A stretch of 64,000 nt of DNA, taken from assembly GCA_008692225.1 (NCBI GenBank), contig VICG01000003.1, positions 1,729,501 through 1,793,500 of the forward strand, read 5' to 3'. This document shows, one piece after another, positions 37,885 to 49,508 of the stretch. The notes under the pieces were generated by a model. That model did not search any database and was not told where the DNA came from. It was given only the letters and a program-made list of their open reading frames with translations. The number at the start of each line of letters is the position of its first letter. Positions within the stretch are counted from its first letter, which is position 1. This DNA comes from Monilinia fructicola. Taxonomy: Eukaryota > Ascomycota > Leotiomycetes > Helotiales > Sclerotiniaceae. The position numbers and the translations under genes were made by a program.

Positions 37885-40217
37885 GATTATGTGATGAGGT
37901 AAAATGAGGCAAGTGATTAGTTGATAAATGTGTATATAGCTTAGTATTATAATGAGGAAATAGTATGGAGTTTATTTCAAAGCTGTAAGAAGACGATAAT
38001 GATAATGATAATGATAATGAAGGGGAAAGAAAGTTTCTGAAGCTTGGGATTGAGATGATACTTATATCTTAAGAGCCCCGTATAAAATTTTTAGACTTTG
38101 CACCCATTTCATGAAGGAACGACGACATCTCTTACATCTCTTACCTCTGTTGATATCCGCATCTAGCAACAATCGGGTTGCATCTTTGACATGTGGTGAG
38201 TTTGCAGATCCGCTTGGCGGATGAGTCGGAACCTGATGTGAGATCCATACAAGAACTCTCGCACTGTGACGGTTGTGGCGTCTATCAAGCTTTCTCCTAA
38301 GAGCCGCGGATCCTAGATGTACCGCCCGTGAAGGCTTTTACTGTACGGTTATTAGCTCGCCGATAGGTCTCGAGCCAGCATCAGCCCTGGATGATGATGA
38401 GAAAGATCAGATATGTGGAGTTTGTCAGACGAAGTTTCGCCGATTTACCCTTCTCTGCAGTAATCCATGCACTACAGTAAGTACAGTACAGTAGGTAAGG
38501 CTTCTCGAAGAACTCGAAGCTTATGTTGGGGTCCACTGAGATTTACCGGTACTGGTACCGTGTGCTACTATACTTGATGTGTGCTGGTTGTTTCGACTCC
38601 GGACTCGTACATTCCTCGGAGAAAGGGGATATAACGTGTTGAGGATATAGATGCTTCCATCCATCCAATCCGATTGTAAGCAACAACTCGTCGTACATTA
38701 TTCTCCGAAGTTGAGGTGAAGATTATTTCCAATTTTCTACCACTCAAACCCCTCCATTTGGATCAAGATCCAACAATTAACCTTTGCTTCAGGAATCAGA
38801 ATAGCACAATACATACAGTACTAGCCTACTACTAGGTAAGGACAGTACTGTACAGTAAGCACTAAGCACTAGGTAGCGTCGGCAATGTAGGGAAGTAGCA
38901 GAGAACTCGATGCGTCTATTGGCTGTTATCGAGAGATGGACAGCACCGCTTACTGTAGGAGGAGTAGTGTAGTGGATACAGTCATTGGAAAGGACTGTTG
39001 CACGATCCAGATTTGCAGTAAGCCAGATTTAGACTTTGGACGTTTCGTCACTTCCTGTACGGAGTATATTAATTCACATGATATACCGAGCGAAGCCCGT
39101 TGGAGGGTAAGAACTTTGAAGACTCAAGTGAGTCAAGTCCCCGAGATAGTGAGCGTTTTCTACATGTGTATGGATGGTGAATCATTGGTGATGGTGACTC
39201 GCGAGTAGGTATTGGGAAGGGATTATAAACTTTCATCAAACCTGATGGAAGAAATAAAATCATACTCTGTACAGTAACCTTAATTGTATCACGAACCTTA
39301 AAGTCTGAATACACGAAAATAACATCATATTATCCCACCTATGCAAGTATGCTTGGATTTCTTTCCCCTTCTCTTGAACGATGAACGAACATACAGTCAG
39401 TACATGTCATGTATGGAGAAAACATGGGATAAAAGGTTTCTTGCCTGGTAGGAAAAGTTAACCCAGAACAACAACAACTACTACTACTACAACAACAACA
39501 ACATCACGACGTCATACATGATTTATTCGATATTGCCCTAATGCAGCCTTCAAATTCTTCCTCGCATGGCTCGAACGTAGATAGAATCCGATAGATAGAA
39601 GCTGAGAGGTAAGACAATACGGAGTAACTGAATCATCAATACTTGAGCGGGTAAAATAAGAATCGTTCTTCCGATTGAGAAGCGGAAAAGGGGTCGGCAA
39701 GAGATGACTACCTAGTACTTAGGTAGGGAAAATAGTAAGATACGTACTGTACCTAGGTAGGTACTAGGTATTCTCAACACAACATGTAACATTTCACTGC
39801 AAAGGATATACCTAGTACCTAAATAGGGTAGATACATACCTAGATACTTGGTATTCTCAGCACAACATGCAACATTTCATTGCAAAGGATGTACCCAAGC
39901 ATACATACTGTAGGAGATAGATTGATACAATATGATTGATCATCATTCACGATTCACGAACCATTTGGACGGCCTCACAGTACAGTAATGACTGTACGTA
40001 AACTTTACTGGACTTGGGTTGGCCAGCATACTTTGGATATATCTGATTGAACAAATGCCACTATCAGCTTAACAAACACGAGACCTTACGCCGGCATATG
40101 CAATACCCCTCAGATGATGAATCTGGTATTATATCTCATCGCTCATCTATGAACATCAGTGGGCATGCCCAGCAACCCGGATAAAACAGAAAACACCCAT
40201 CAGACCAATCAGACCAA
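37885..40217. other. 2.3-kb intergenic region rich in short repeated motifs
   Basis: No gene is supported. It contains a GATAAT run (37997-38020), many ACAGTAC/GTACTGT motifs (38470-38495, 38815-38850, 39975-39995), CCTAGGTAGGTA motifs (39705-39760) and an 83-bp-spaced duplication (39767-39895). The first 300 bp are the promoter of the NRPS-like reductase. Confidence 0.6.
39767..39895. repeat. Direct duplication of about 46 bp, 83-bp period
   Basis: The block starting GGTATTCTCAACACAACATG at 39767 recurs at 39850 as GGTATTCTCAGCACAACATG, each 46 bp long and ending in AAGGATatACC or AAGGATgtACC. The copies differ at four transitions only. They are flanked by CCTAGGTA-type motifs. Non-coding. 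Confidence 0.9.
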
Positions 40218-41027
40218 TCATACCAAAGAAGGCTTCTTTTTGATTCCTAATGCTGCAGCATGATCTTTTTTCTTCTTTACTACTCGTCTGAAACTTGGAG
40301 GCGGCATTGCTAATGCCTCTTCTTTAGTAATCTTTGGTGCTGGCCCTGCACCGGCATCATCAACATCATCCTCTATGATTTCTTCCAGAGCCTCCTGTCT
40401 CCTCATGAACGCCCTTCGAGCAGCCTCTTCGTCTTCTCTTTCCTGCCTTTCACGTTCCGAATCAACAATTTCTCGAGCCACTGTGACTTCAGTTCCATCC
40501 TTTCCAACCCGTTCATTCCTCGCATTTCTTGTGCGAATCTCATCCAAGGCATCAGCGACAGCCATTTCAGTTTTTGCCTCTGCGGTTTTATCTTCTAGTT
40601 CCTGCATCGCATCTCGCTCTTGTTCTTCTCTTTCCAGACGATCCAATCTCTCTTCGTCACTCTCTTGTAAACCACCTCCATTTACACGCCATGGTTCGGT
40701 ATTTCTTTTCGCGCCGCGCTCACATTGATAATCCATATTCTTGGGGTCCGTCTTGAAGGTGATTTCCCCAGAACATCGTGTACACTTGATGTAAAATCTA
40801 TAAATGGAAATAGCCAGGTATTTCTCCTCCGTGGTTTCTTTACGCGCGTTGAACTTTCGACCTTTGTAAATATATTCTCCACAAGCAGTGCATTTCATTG
40901 GAAAAGGTGCCATCAAACGAACTGTCTGCACCTTTGGACCAGCTTGTTTTGGAGCGCGAGACCGAACAATCTTCGAGGGATCGAAGTCGGGTGGATAATA
41001 TTTGGTAAGAACTTTTCGCTCAGACAT
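40218..41027 (-). CDS. YJU2: Splicing factor Yju2/Cwc16
   Basis: Yju2 (Cwc16/Cwf16, CCDC94 in animals) joins the Prp19-associated spliceosome and promotes the first step of splicing. It is a single exon of 269 residues. The conserved N-terminus MSERKVLTKYYPPDFDPSKI is present, followed by a zinc-binding four-Cys set (CTACG about 46-49, CTRCS about 83-86) and MDYQCERGAKRNTEPWR. The C-terminal half is a charged coiled coil. No damage is seen. It is divergent from CDC16 with about 470 bp between starts. Confidence 0.94.
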   Translation of the reverse strand: MSERKVLTKYYPPDFDPSKIVRSRAPKQAGPKVQTVRLMAPFPMKCTACGEYIYKGRKFNARKETTEEKYLAISIYRFYIKCTRCSGEITFKTDPKNMDYQCERGAKRNTEPWRVNGGGLQESDEERLDRLEREEQERDAMQELEDKTAEAKTEMAVADALDEIRTRNARNERVGKDGTEVTVAREIVDSERERQEREDEEAARRAFMRRQEALEEIIEDDVDDAGAGPAPKITKEEALAMPPPSFRRVVKKKKDHAAALGIKKKPSLV

Positions 41028-41494
41028 GTCGAATCAATTTGTTGTTGATTGAATTCAGTTGCAATCGTGATAATGGGTTGGCAAGTCCTTGGAGGTGATC
41101 GAGGCTGATGTGATGGTGAAAGTTATGGTGGAGTTATTGTTATTTGATGGATGGAATATTATGGATAGATACAAGACTACAAGACAAGTAGATTACGATA
41201 AGGCGGCGAATTTAATAATAGCCTAGCCTACCAACTTGATGTGAATTTGTGCTAAATTTATGCTAAATTTGTGAAATTTATGTAAGCTGTGACTCCTCCA
41301 AGTAGCGTAGCCTCGTGTAAGTAAATGATAAACATCACAGCCTTGCATCACCCCACGCGACTGCCCTTCTGTATGAAAATAAACAATAGCCTCATCTCCC
41401 TCCATATGCCCTTTTCTTTTTTTCTTTTTTGTTTTTCCATATTTAGCCATAATAATTTTGAGGTCCTCTATGGGCACAACTCCGAATAGAGAAT
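41028..41494. promoter_or_regulatory. Shared upstream region of YJU2 and CDC16
   Basis: 467 bp between divergent start codons. It must hold both promoters. I see no distinctive operator; a GAAATTTATG/GCTAAATTTGTG short repeat lies at about 41245-41285. The frames here are shadows. Confidence 0.6.
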
Positions 41495-43575
41495 ATGGAG
41501 AAATTCTTGAGAGATTGGCGGCAAGATGCCATGAACAAACACCAATATGACTCGGCAATATTCATAGGGGATAAGCTGCTGGCCATAACAAGTATATTGA
41601 TTCCAATACTTTTTGTTAGTGCTGGTTCTAACATTTTGGTAGAGAGTGATAAAGATGCTTTCTGGCTTGCGCAAGTTCATTTCTCTACAGGAAACTACAC
41701 CAGGGCCCAGAGTTTCCTCACCAAACAAGACCTGATAGCTCGAAATCCGTCATGTCGATACCTTGCAGGCCATTGTCTAATAAAGCAATCGAGATTCGAA
41801 GAAGCCTTGAACATACTCGGAGAGAAGAACCCTACGCATTTAATATCAACCGCTGGCCATAATAGGAAGAAACTACAACATACGAGAGCGCATGCTCGTA
41901 ATGGATCAGCAACACAAAACAGTCGGCATAGGCAAGACGAGATAGCCAAGGACGAAGCCGCAAATATCAAATTCGAAGCCGCAATGTGCTTTTTACGAGG
42001 CCTCTGCTACGCTAAACAAAATGCTTTTGATCGGGCAAAAGAATGTTATAAGGATGCTGTACGTATAGATGTACAATGTTTTGAAGCATTCGAGCAACTC
42101 ATGAAGAATTGTCTCATGTCCCCAGAAGAAGAATGGCAATTCCTAGAATCCCTGGATTTCGATACTATATCCGTTACGGACGACACCTCATCCTCTCAAG
42201 AAGCAGCAGAATTCACAAAGATGCTTTACACTACTCGACTGTCAAAATACAAAAATCCTGCCGCCTTTACAACGGCGACGGAAACGCTATCAACGCATTA
42301 TAATCTTGCTACAAATCCTGATCTTTTATTGTCCAAGGCAGATTTGTTCTTTACACAGTGCAGGTTCAAGGATGCTTTAGCTATTACAAATTCTATTCTC
42401 GAGGAAGACAAATACAATTTTAGTATATACCCATTGCACTTGGCATGTCTGTACGAATTACAACTTAAGAATGCCCTTTTTTTGGTAAGTCGCACGGTGC
42501 TCTATCTACCCGAGATCCTTGGGCTCTTCGATATTCCATTCAGAGCGTGTAATGATGGCTCTCAGTCTCAGTTCTGTGCGCATCTACTCGGTGTTGATCA
42601 ATGGTTAAATTTTGGCTCTTCCAGAAATTTCAGATGCCAATGCTATCCCATAAATGCTGACGTTTCATTAACAGGTATCACACGATCTAGCTGATAACCA
42701 TCCGGAAGAGCCATGTACATGGCTAGCTGTGGGTATATATTACTTAGCCATAAACAAAGTTGCTGAAGCGAGACGTTATTTTAGCAAGGCCAGTATGATG
42801 GATCCTCATTTTGGCCCTGCTTGGATTGGATTTGCCCATACTTTTGCAGCAGAAGGAGAGCATGATCAAGCTATCTCCGCATACTCTACAGCAGCACGAC
42901 TTTTCATGGGCACTCACCTACCTCAACTATTCCTAGGCATGCAAAATCATATGCTAAATAATATGACCCTCGCCGATGAATTCTTAAAAAACAGCATATG
43001 AACTCTGTAAAACTGACCCATTACTTCTGAACGAGATGGGTGTAGTTTTTTATCACCAGGAGCGACTTGAAGATGCCGTCTTAATCCTTAGGAAAGCCCT
43101 TGAAATTGCCGAGGAAATCGATAGCGACCCACAAGCTTGGATAGCCACTCGTTCGAATCTCGGACACGCGTATCGACGTCTTCATCAATGGGATGCGGCT
43201 TTGGCAGAATTCGATGAGGTGCTTCGACAGGGTGGAAAAGATCCAGCTATCTTTTGTGCAAAGGGCTTGGTGTTAATGGAACAAAGGAAACCATTCGAAG
43301 CCGTACTCGTGTTTCATGAAGCACTTGCAATTTCGCCTCAAGATGCTATTGCGACGGAATTACTCAACAAGGCACTGGAGGAAACGGCTATTTGTGGAAT
43401 TAATGGGAGCAGAATTTTTGATGAGGAGGAAGATGAAATTGAGAGGGAGATATCGTTGAGGAAGGACGAAGTATTGGCGAATTTGGCGCCGAGTAAACTG
43501 AAAGGGAAGGGCAAGTCGAGGAGTAGGGTGGTGGTTAATGAAATTGGTGCGATGGATGTTAGTGATGGGGACTAG
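41495..43575 (+). CDS. CDC16: Anaphase-promoting complex TPR subunit Cdc16/Cut9 (one frame-breaking insertion)
   Basis: Cdc16 (Cut9, APC6) is a tetratricopeptide scaffold of the anaphase-promoting complex. Exons 41495-41591, 41643-42484 and 42675-43575; the second intron is 190 nt, long for this window. The start MEKFLRDWRQDAMNKHQYDS matches the family. TPR landmarks: FDRAKECYKDAVRIDVQCFEAF, NHPEEPCTWLAVGIYYLAI, HFGPAWIGFAHTFA and LNEMGVVFYHQERLEDA. The frame breaks at a run of six A (42986-42991). With five, DEFLKTAYELCKTDPLLLNE reads through and the product is 612 residues. As read, it ends at 43001 and loses the last TPRs. The subunit is essential, so a consensus error is likely. Confidence 0.92.
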
Positions 43576-44481
43576 AGTTTGACTTGTAGGGAGACATGAG
43601 ATGCGGGGGTATATGGGCATTGCATATGCCACCAGAAAATGAATTTAGGAGCGAGAGCTTTGTCCTTCGTGCATCTCCTGGAGTTTTCCTCTTTTTGGGG
43701 CGTATATCGGTGGGAAGAAGGCTACATATGACAACAGGGGGATAAATGGGTTACGGATGGGTAAAACATGCATTTTGAATGGCGTATGGCATTTAGAACT
43801 TACCTATCACCTATACGTTAATGAGAAATGTCAAAAGGATGAGTTGAATACAACGCCCTTCTTCCGGTTCTTGAGTGGTTTCATTGAGCCGATGGTCCTG
43901 GCAGATAATTTTCTCCTACATCCACCACGTAACCACCACATCCCGTCATATCCCGCCAAACTTCCAACTTGGGCAGGCAAGGGAGAATACTCCAGACACC
44001 GCACCGGTCAGTAGTGCTGCATATCCGTGCATGGAGAAAGTTCTCCTTGTGTCACGATTAGGATGGCGGGGAGTGCTGAGTAGCCTCGTTGGGTAGAGGT
44101 GGCGAAAATCAATTCGAAATGAAACGAAAGGAAAGGAAACGAAAGGAAAGGAAATGAATTCCCAAACGAAGAAGCTGGAGAGGTGAGGTGGGAGCGGGGG
44201 GATCGTCGAAGATTAGGTGCGTTTGTGGAAGTCATGGGCGCAACGTGATTCCTCATGTTTCCTTCGTCCTTGGGATTATGGCGCGGAGATGGTTTTGCCG
44301 ATCTAGACGGGGTGGGTGGATGGATGGGAAGGAAGGGGTAGTAGGTTGATGGGGGGTTTTGTATTGTTGTGGGTGGGTATGGCTTGTTTATTTATTTGTT
44401 TATTTATCTACCTTTCCATCTTATCATCTATCGATTCATCTATCTAATACTTTCACCTCCAGCAAAATGACTACCTCGCTC
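43576..44481. other. Intergenic region, purine tract
   Basis: About 900 bp between the convergent CDC16 and acetoacetyl-CoA synthetase genes. It contains an interrupted AAACGAAAGGAAAGG purine tract (44118-44160) and TTTATTTAT runs near 44385-44410. No gene is supported. Confidence 0.6.
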
Positions 44482-46909
44482 TTATAATTTGCTATCCCTC
44501 CTCGTCACCGTTCCCATCTCGAGCTCTTCTACTTTTGCGAATCGATAGTAGAAGTTCAGACAAGAGGGGTTTAGGAGGGTGGAGCTTGGTTGGATGGTGG
44601 AGCCGGAGATGATGCGTTTTATAGGGAGTTCAACTTTTTTGAGGTTGATGGTTGTCTGGGGGTGGAGGTGGGGATTAGTTTGGAAACTGGGGAGAGGGTT
44701 GGATGCGGTTGGATGGGTGGGTGAGGGAGGAGGGAAGTAGTGGAATGGGCAAGAGGGGGGGAGGAAGCGTGGACAAGCGAGGGAAAGACAAGGATGAAGA
44801 TATAGTGTATGGGAATCCACTTACAGGAATATCCGGCACCTCGAAAACAAACTTCGGAACATGCCTCGCGCTCAGCTCCTCTCTAATTGCACCTTTCACT
44901 CGTTTTACCAAGGCCTCGGTAAACGCCTCTCCTTCTCTCATAACCAAAAATAACATGACCCTCTCATCAAGATCCCGTTCTCGTTTCTGCCCGACGCATA
45001 GAGAGTCCTTTACCTCTCTCCCAAAATCTTTTTCGATGATATTGTATATCTCCGCGCTCCCAAACCGCACACCACTAGGATTCAATACGCCATCCGCTCG
45101 TCCGTGGAAATGCAGATTGTGGGTAAGTGGGTGGAAGGATACAAAGTCGCCGTGTGTCCAGACGTGAGCGTATTTGGAGAAGTAGGAATTATGGTAAAGG
45201 GATCCGGTAGGGTCTTTGAAGAAGAATGCGGGTATGTTGGGGAAGGCGGCTGGGGCGACGAGTTCCCCGGGCGTACCGTCTTCGATGGGAACTCCTTGTC
45301 CGCTTTCGATGAGGGAGTCGTAGACCGCTACTGGGGTTCCGAGACTGGGTCCTTGGGTTCCGCCTACGTAGACGGGGGTGAGAGGGTTGCCTTGGCCGAA
45401 ACAACCTGCCTTTACAATTGTTAGTCAAATTTGATAAGAATTGATGACGTGCTGGGAATTCTCACGATATCGGTACCACCAGAAATATTCGCCAAATGCA
45501 CATTTCTCGGAAACCCAACGTCATAAAACCACTCGAAAAGCTGATCAGATAACACCATCCCTGTACTCGTGACGGTATGTAAGTTCTCAAGATTAGTCAA
45601 TTCCATCGGTACAATCCCATTCTTCATAATTTCTCCCATCCATCTGGGAGATGTCCCAAAATGTGTAACTCCCAAATCCCCAAGAAGTTTCACAAATGTA
45701 GTGAGATCGGGTTGGAAGGGACTTCCATCATAGAGTATAATTCGACAGCCTGTGAGCAGACTGGCGATGGAACTGAAATACATTATCCATCCGGTAGTTG
45801 TGTACTGGAGAACTGTACAATGGGGTCCAGTTTCCATATGTAGAGTTCCGTCTTTGAAAGCGTTGAGCATGGCACCCCCAATGGAATGGACGATACATTT
45901 GGGGGTCCCAGTTGTGCCCGAGGAGTAGGCTATGAAGAATGGATCATGGAAAGCTGTTTTTGCAAAGTTCAGGGTTTGAGTTGTGGATTTTGAGAGGTAT
46001 GTCGATAGGGTTTGCGTGAGAGGGATATGGATGATGTCTGCCGGCTGTTGGAATCTAGATATTGAGACCAATCCTTTGAATTCTTTGATATCTTTCATCC
46101 CCTGAACGATTTCAATCATTTTCTCCCGGAGGTCAACTGTTTTACCGTTGTAGACGGTCCAATCATCCATGAATATGTACTAATTCGTGTTAATGTCTAC
46201 GTTCATATGAACGTCAAGATTGAAACATACCTTTGGCTCTACCTGTACCGCCCGTTGTAAAATACCTTGGACCCCCATGTCCGTCGAACTACTACTAAAA
46301 AGACCCCCCAACGCCGTCACGGCCAAAAAGACCTTAAGGGTATCAAAAGAATTGCTAGCTACAACCACAACCCTATCACCCATCCCCACCCCGTGTTCCT
46401 TCATCGCACTAGCTAATTCTCCTACTTCTTTCCTCAATTCTCCCCAGTGAATATCACGGATTTCACTTCCCCCCTCTCGGACTTCTGTTAGAGCAATTTT
46501 ATCATCTTCTTTCCCAACAGTGCCGCGTTGTGATGGAGAGGCACCTGGTACACGGGTATATAAGATATTTTCGGCAAAATTCAGATATACGCCAGAGAAC
46601 CAACGGGGGATAGAATCTATGGGTGCGGCTTCATCAACCACAGTGTTGTATGAGCCACTGTATACCAGATTGAGAAATTGAAATGCTTGGTCCCAGAACT
46701 GGGCTCGCTGGCTGGTGGAATATTTCCAGAGATCCCAGAAGTTCTATAGTCAATGACTTATTAACTACATAAAGTCTCTGATCGTTCGACAAACTCACAT
46801 CAATTCGAAGATTATGTTTCTGATTGATTTCTTGCATCAATCTATACATTGCGGTACCTTTGGGATTTGAATGTTCCCAAAGCTTTCTGGGGAGTTTTGT
46901 GGGATTCAT
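44482..46909 (-). CDS. Acetoacetyl-CoA synthetase
   Basis: An ANL-superfamily ligase making acetoacetyl-CoA from acetoacetate, ATP and CoA in the cytosol, feeding sterol and lipid synthesis or ketone use. Five exons fit in phase 0: 46799-46909, 46231-46743, 45466-46179, 44825-45409 and 44482-44655, giving 698 residues, the usual length. Motifs: NFWDLWKYSTSQRAQFWD, FAENIL, IAYSSGTTGTPKCIVHSIGG (ATP/AMP-binding), THFGTSPRWMGEI, SGGTDIAGCFGQGNPL, YAHVWTHGDFV, HFHGRADGVLNPSGVRFGSA, and INLKKVELPIKRIISG with the acyl-adenylate-stabilising Lys region. The leader has a 10-bp tandem repeat just upstream. The Ser-Gly-Gly-Thr-Asp motif and RADGVLNPSGVR favour acetoacetate over acetate. Intact. Confidence 0.92.
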
Positions 46910-48157
46910 GTTCTGTTCTTGAGGTTTATGGACTCTTATTGGAGATATTGGAGATATTGGATATTGGATATTGGATATTGGATATTGGATATATGGCACA
47001 AAAGATAAAGTAAGACTTAGAACAGATAAGATAGGTTATAAGAGATGAGATAAAAGATAACCTTGAAGGATAAACCTAATCAAGACTCACGAAGACATCC
47101 AAAAGACAACAACGAGATATATCAAATGATATTCATCGATGAATTCTTGCGGAACTACCTGATGATACTCAGCGACTCCAATGTTGCGGGGAGGAAGGAT
47201 TTCCCAATGCCGATTGCGGGATGTGGGGGAAATACCCACGGTAATCAAGCGATCAACGTCTTAAGTTACTATTCTGGTTCTTGTTCTTCTTCTCTTCTTC
47301 CTCTTCTCCTTCTCCTTCTCCTTCTTCGTCTAGTATTAGATATCTACATGCAATACAATGATATATAATCACCGATTACGGTCCAATTCTGCAAGAGTTA
47401 AGAGGAAAGGAAAGAAGAGAGTCAATACGCTGAACATCGGTTTGAATGAAATGGTTCGAATGAATGATATTTCCCAATCAACTTCCCGCATTCCAAAGTT
47501 GGTGATGGCTGGAGTCAAACGAAAATCCTCAATACCTGTCAGACATGATTCTTTTCTTCAGCAATTGTTGCTCCAATCAGGGACTTTATGTATCTATCTC
47601 CAATCCAATCTCAAGTGCGATTATTGACCAATAAGAAAAACGAGGTTGATTTAGCATGAATGAGTCAGAAAGTTCACTGCTCGATACTCGACCACTTGTA
47701 TCTCTCAATCTCACTCAGCTCGGAATAATTTCACAATCAAATGGGCAGAAACAAAGGCGGAAGAAAATCACATTAGTTCAAAGAACGGCCGAGGTAAAGC
47801 TCTCATTCATTATTGCTGTACAAAGAAATTTACCTTGTCCCTCTCGTATGATTATCAATACCCATTCCAATCACACTCTAGAAGGCAATCGTCTATAACC
47901 TTGACGTCAGCAGCTCTCTAATATCTCACTATCGTACGATACATCAAACTATTCTATATCATCATAAAAAGCATAGCATCAGGATCCAGTCCAATCGTCC
48001 CTGGACGATTCTCTGCTTCAAAATCTCCCTTTTCCAAATTGCAGAATTACACCACGCAACAATAACACAAAATTCTCCCAGCCCACGCATGGAATAAACC
48101 AATCCACCCTCATCTACCCTCTCAAATTCCACCACACCTCCCAACCCCCAATCCAAA
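46910..48157. other. Intergenic region with TATTGGATAT repeat
   Basis: Directly upstream of the acetoacetyl-CoA synthetase start is a short tandem repeat of ATTGGAGAT and ATTGGATATTGG units (46938-46990). A CTT/CTC run lies at 47286-47325. Short frames here have no recognisable content. About 1.2 kb in total, holding divergent promoters. Confidence 0.6.
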
Positions 48158-48700
48158 ATGTCCCACTTGTGGCCCCACCCCCCCTACGCAGAAGACCAAC
48201 CCTACCCGCACCTCATCCTCTGGACGCACATCCTCACCCGCGCACCCCCCACCTCCGCCTTCCTCACGCCCCTCCTAAAAACCTCCACCCACACCCTCCA
48301 AAAGCTCCATCTCCTCCCCCCTCCCAAAGCCCCCCTTCCAATCCCAACCCCAACCCCGCACGTGCTCCTCCTCCGCGCCACAGGCGCAAACACCCTCACC
48401 ATCAGCGGCATCCTCGTGCTCGCCACCATAGCCCGCATGTACGGACGGGAAGAGATAGAGTGGAAGGACCGGAGCTGGCGATTGCTGGAGAACAGGGGAC
48501 AGCGGGAATGCGACGCGTGGATGTACGTTGGGATGGCGGCGGGGGGGTTGATGGGGCTGCGCCGGAACTGGGAGTGGAGGGTTCGGGTGGGGAGCCTGGG
48601 GCTGGGCAGTGCGGTCGGCGTGTTGGGGTATTTGGGGTGGAGGTATGGGGTGAAGGGGGGGAAGTGGGAGGAGGGGACGGGGAATGAGGGCGCGCTGTAG
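48158..48700 (+). CDS. Small predicted membrane protein, function unknown
   Basis: A single-exon frame of 180 residues. I do not recognise a named family. Features: Pro-rich N-terminal half beginning MSHLWPHPPYAEDQPYPHLI, then three hydrophobic stretches (ISGILVLATIARM about 82-94, WMYVGMAAGGLMGL about 120-133, GSLGLGSAVGVLGYLGW about 143-160). The first half is C-rich and the second G-rich, so a 172-residue frame overlaps it in another frame, and antisense frames are also open; composition alone explains these. I chose this frame because it has the earlier ATG, a sensible hydropathy pattern and a clear stop. It may be an organellar membrane protein, but that is a guess. Confidence 0.6.
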   Translation: MSHLWPHPPYAEDQPYPHLILWTHILTRAPPTSAFLTPLLKTSTHTLQKLHLLPPPKAPLPIPTPTPHVLLLRATGANTLTISGILVLATIARMYGREEIEWKDRSWRLLENRGQRECDAWMYVGMAAGGLMGLRRNWEWRVRVGSLGLGSAVGVLGYLGWRYGVKGGKWEEGTGNEGAL

Positions 48701-49508
48701 GTTCCAAGCTTGTGGTTTGCTGTTGTTGACTTTTGGGGTGGGGTAGTGGTAGTGGTTTGGTGGAAAAGTGTTTAATCGTATTGTTCGGGGTGACGTGCAT
48801 TGTTTGAAGGAGGGAGGACTGTGATTCACTCAGACATCAAAAATATCTAGGTCAACTGGCGTGAGTGGGGTATTTCAAACCCTCTCTACAACGTACATGC
48901 ACATTCAAGTTCAGTTCAAATTCAAGTCAAGTCAAGATTTTTGTCTAAATGAGTTTTTTTCATTCTAAAGCATCTGAATGGCATCTGATTCCTCACCACT
49001 CATCCACCAATCCACCGTCTATGCTTGACTGCTTGATGAGCCAGCCCAATATCCCAATGACCAATCATATGCTGAAGGCCATTTATATTGACCCAGCATG
49101 CCGCCCCATCCGACTATGCACCAATCATAACTCATCATCACAGGAGCCCGAAGTTTCAAGCCATGCCCCGCCGTCCTTTAAAGGAACATACCGAAAGCAA
49201 ACATATCGTAGTAGCATCACAAGAAAGAAAAGAGAAGAAAAGGTAAGAGAAAGTAAAATAGTATGTACAAATGATAAAAGAGTGTTTGCACACCACTTGG
49301 GGGTGTGAAAAAATGCAGCGCTAGCTTGCTTTCTGTAAGTATATATGCGTATGCGTGAAAGATGCATGCCGTGTGCGGACAACCATCCATGCACGATTCA
49401 AGAACGTCCTGCGAGCTTGAATCTCCAGTGTCGGTTCGTTCGGGACTTCGGAGTTGCGATTGTCGGGAGAAAATTGAGAAAAGTGAGTGCAGAAGCCCAG
49501 GCAAGAAC
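48701..49508. other. Intergenic region
   Basis: About 800 bp between convergent genes. I see nothing distinctive beyond a TTCAAGTTCAGTTCAAATTC run (48904-48930). Confidence 0.5.

Noticed and set aside
48169..48687. 172-residue Arg/Pro/His-rich frame overlapping the small membrane protein
   Set aside because: The composition follows the base skew and it lacks any folded-protein pattern.
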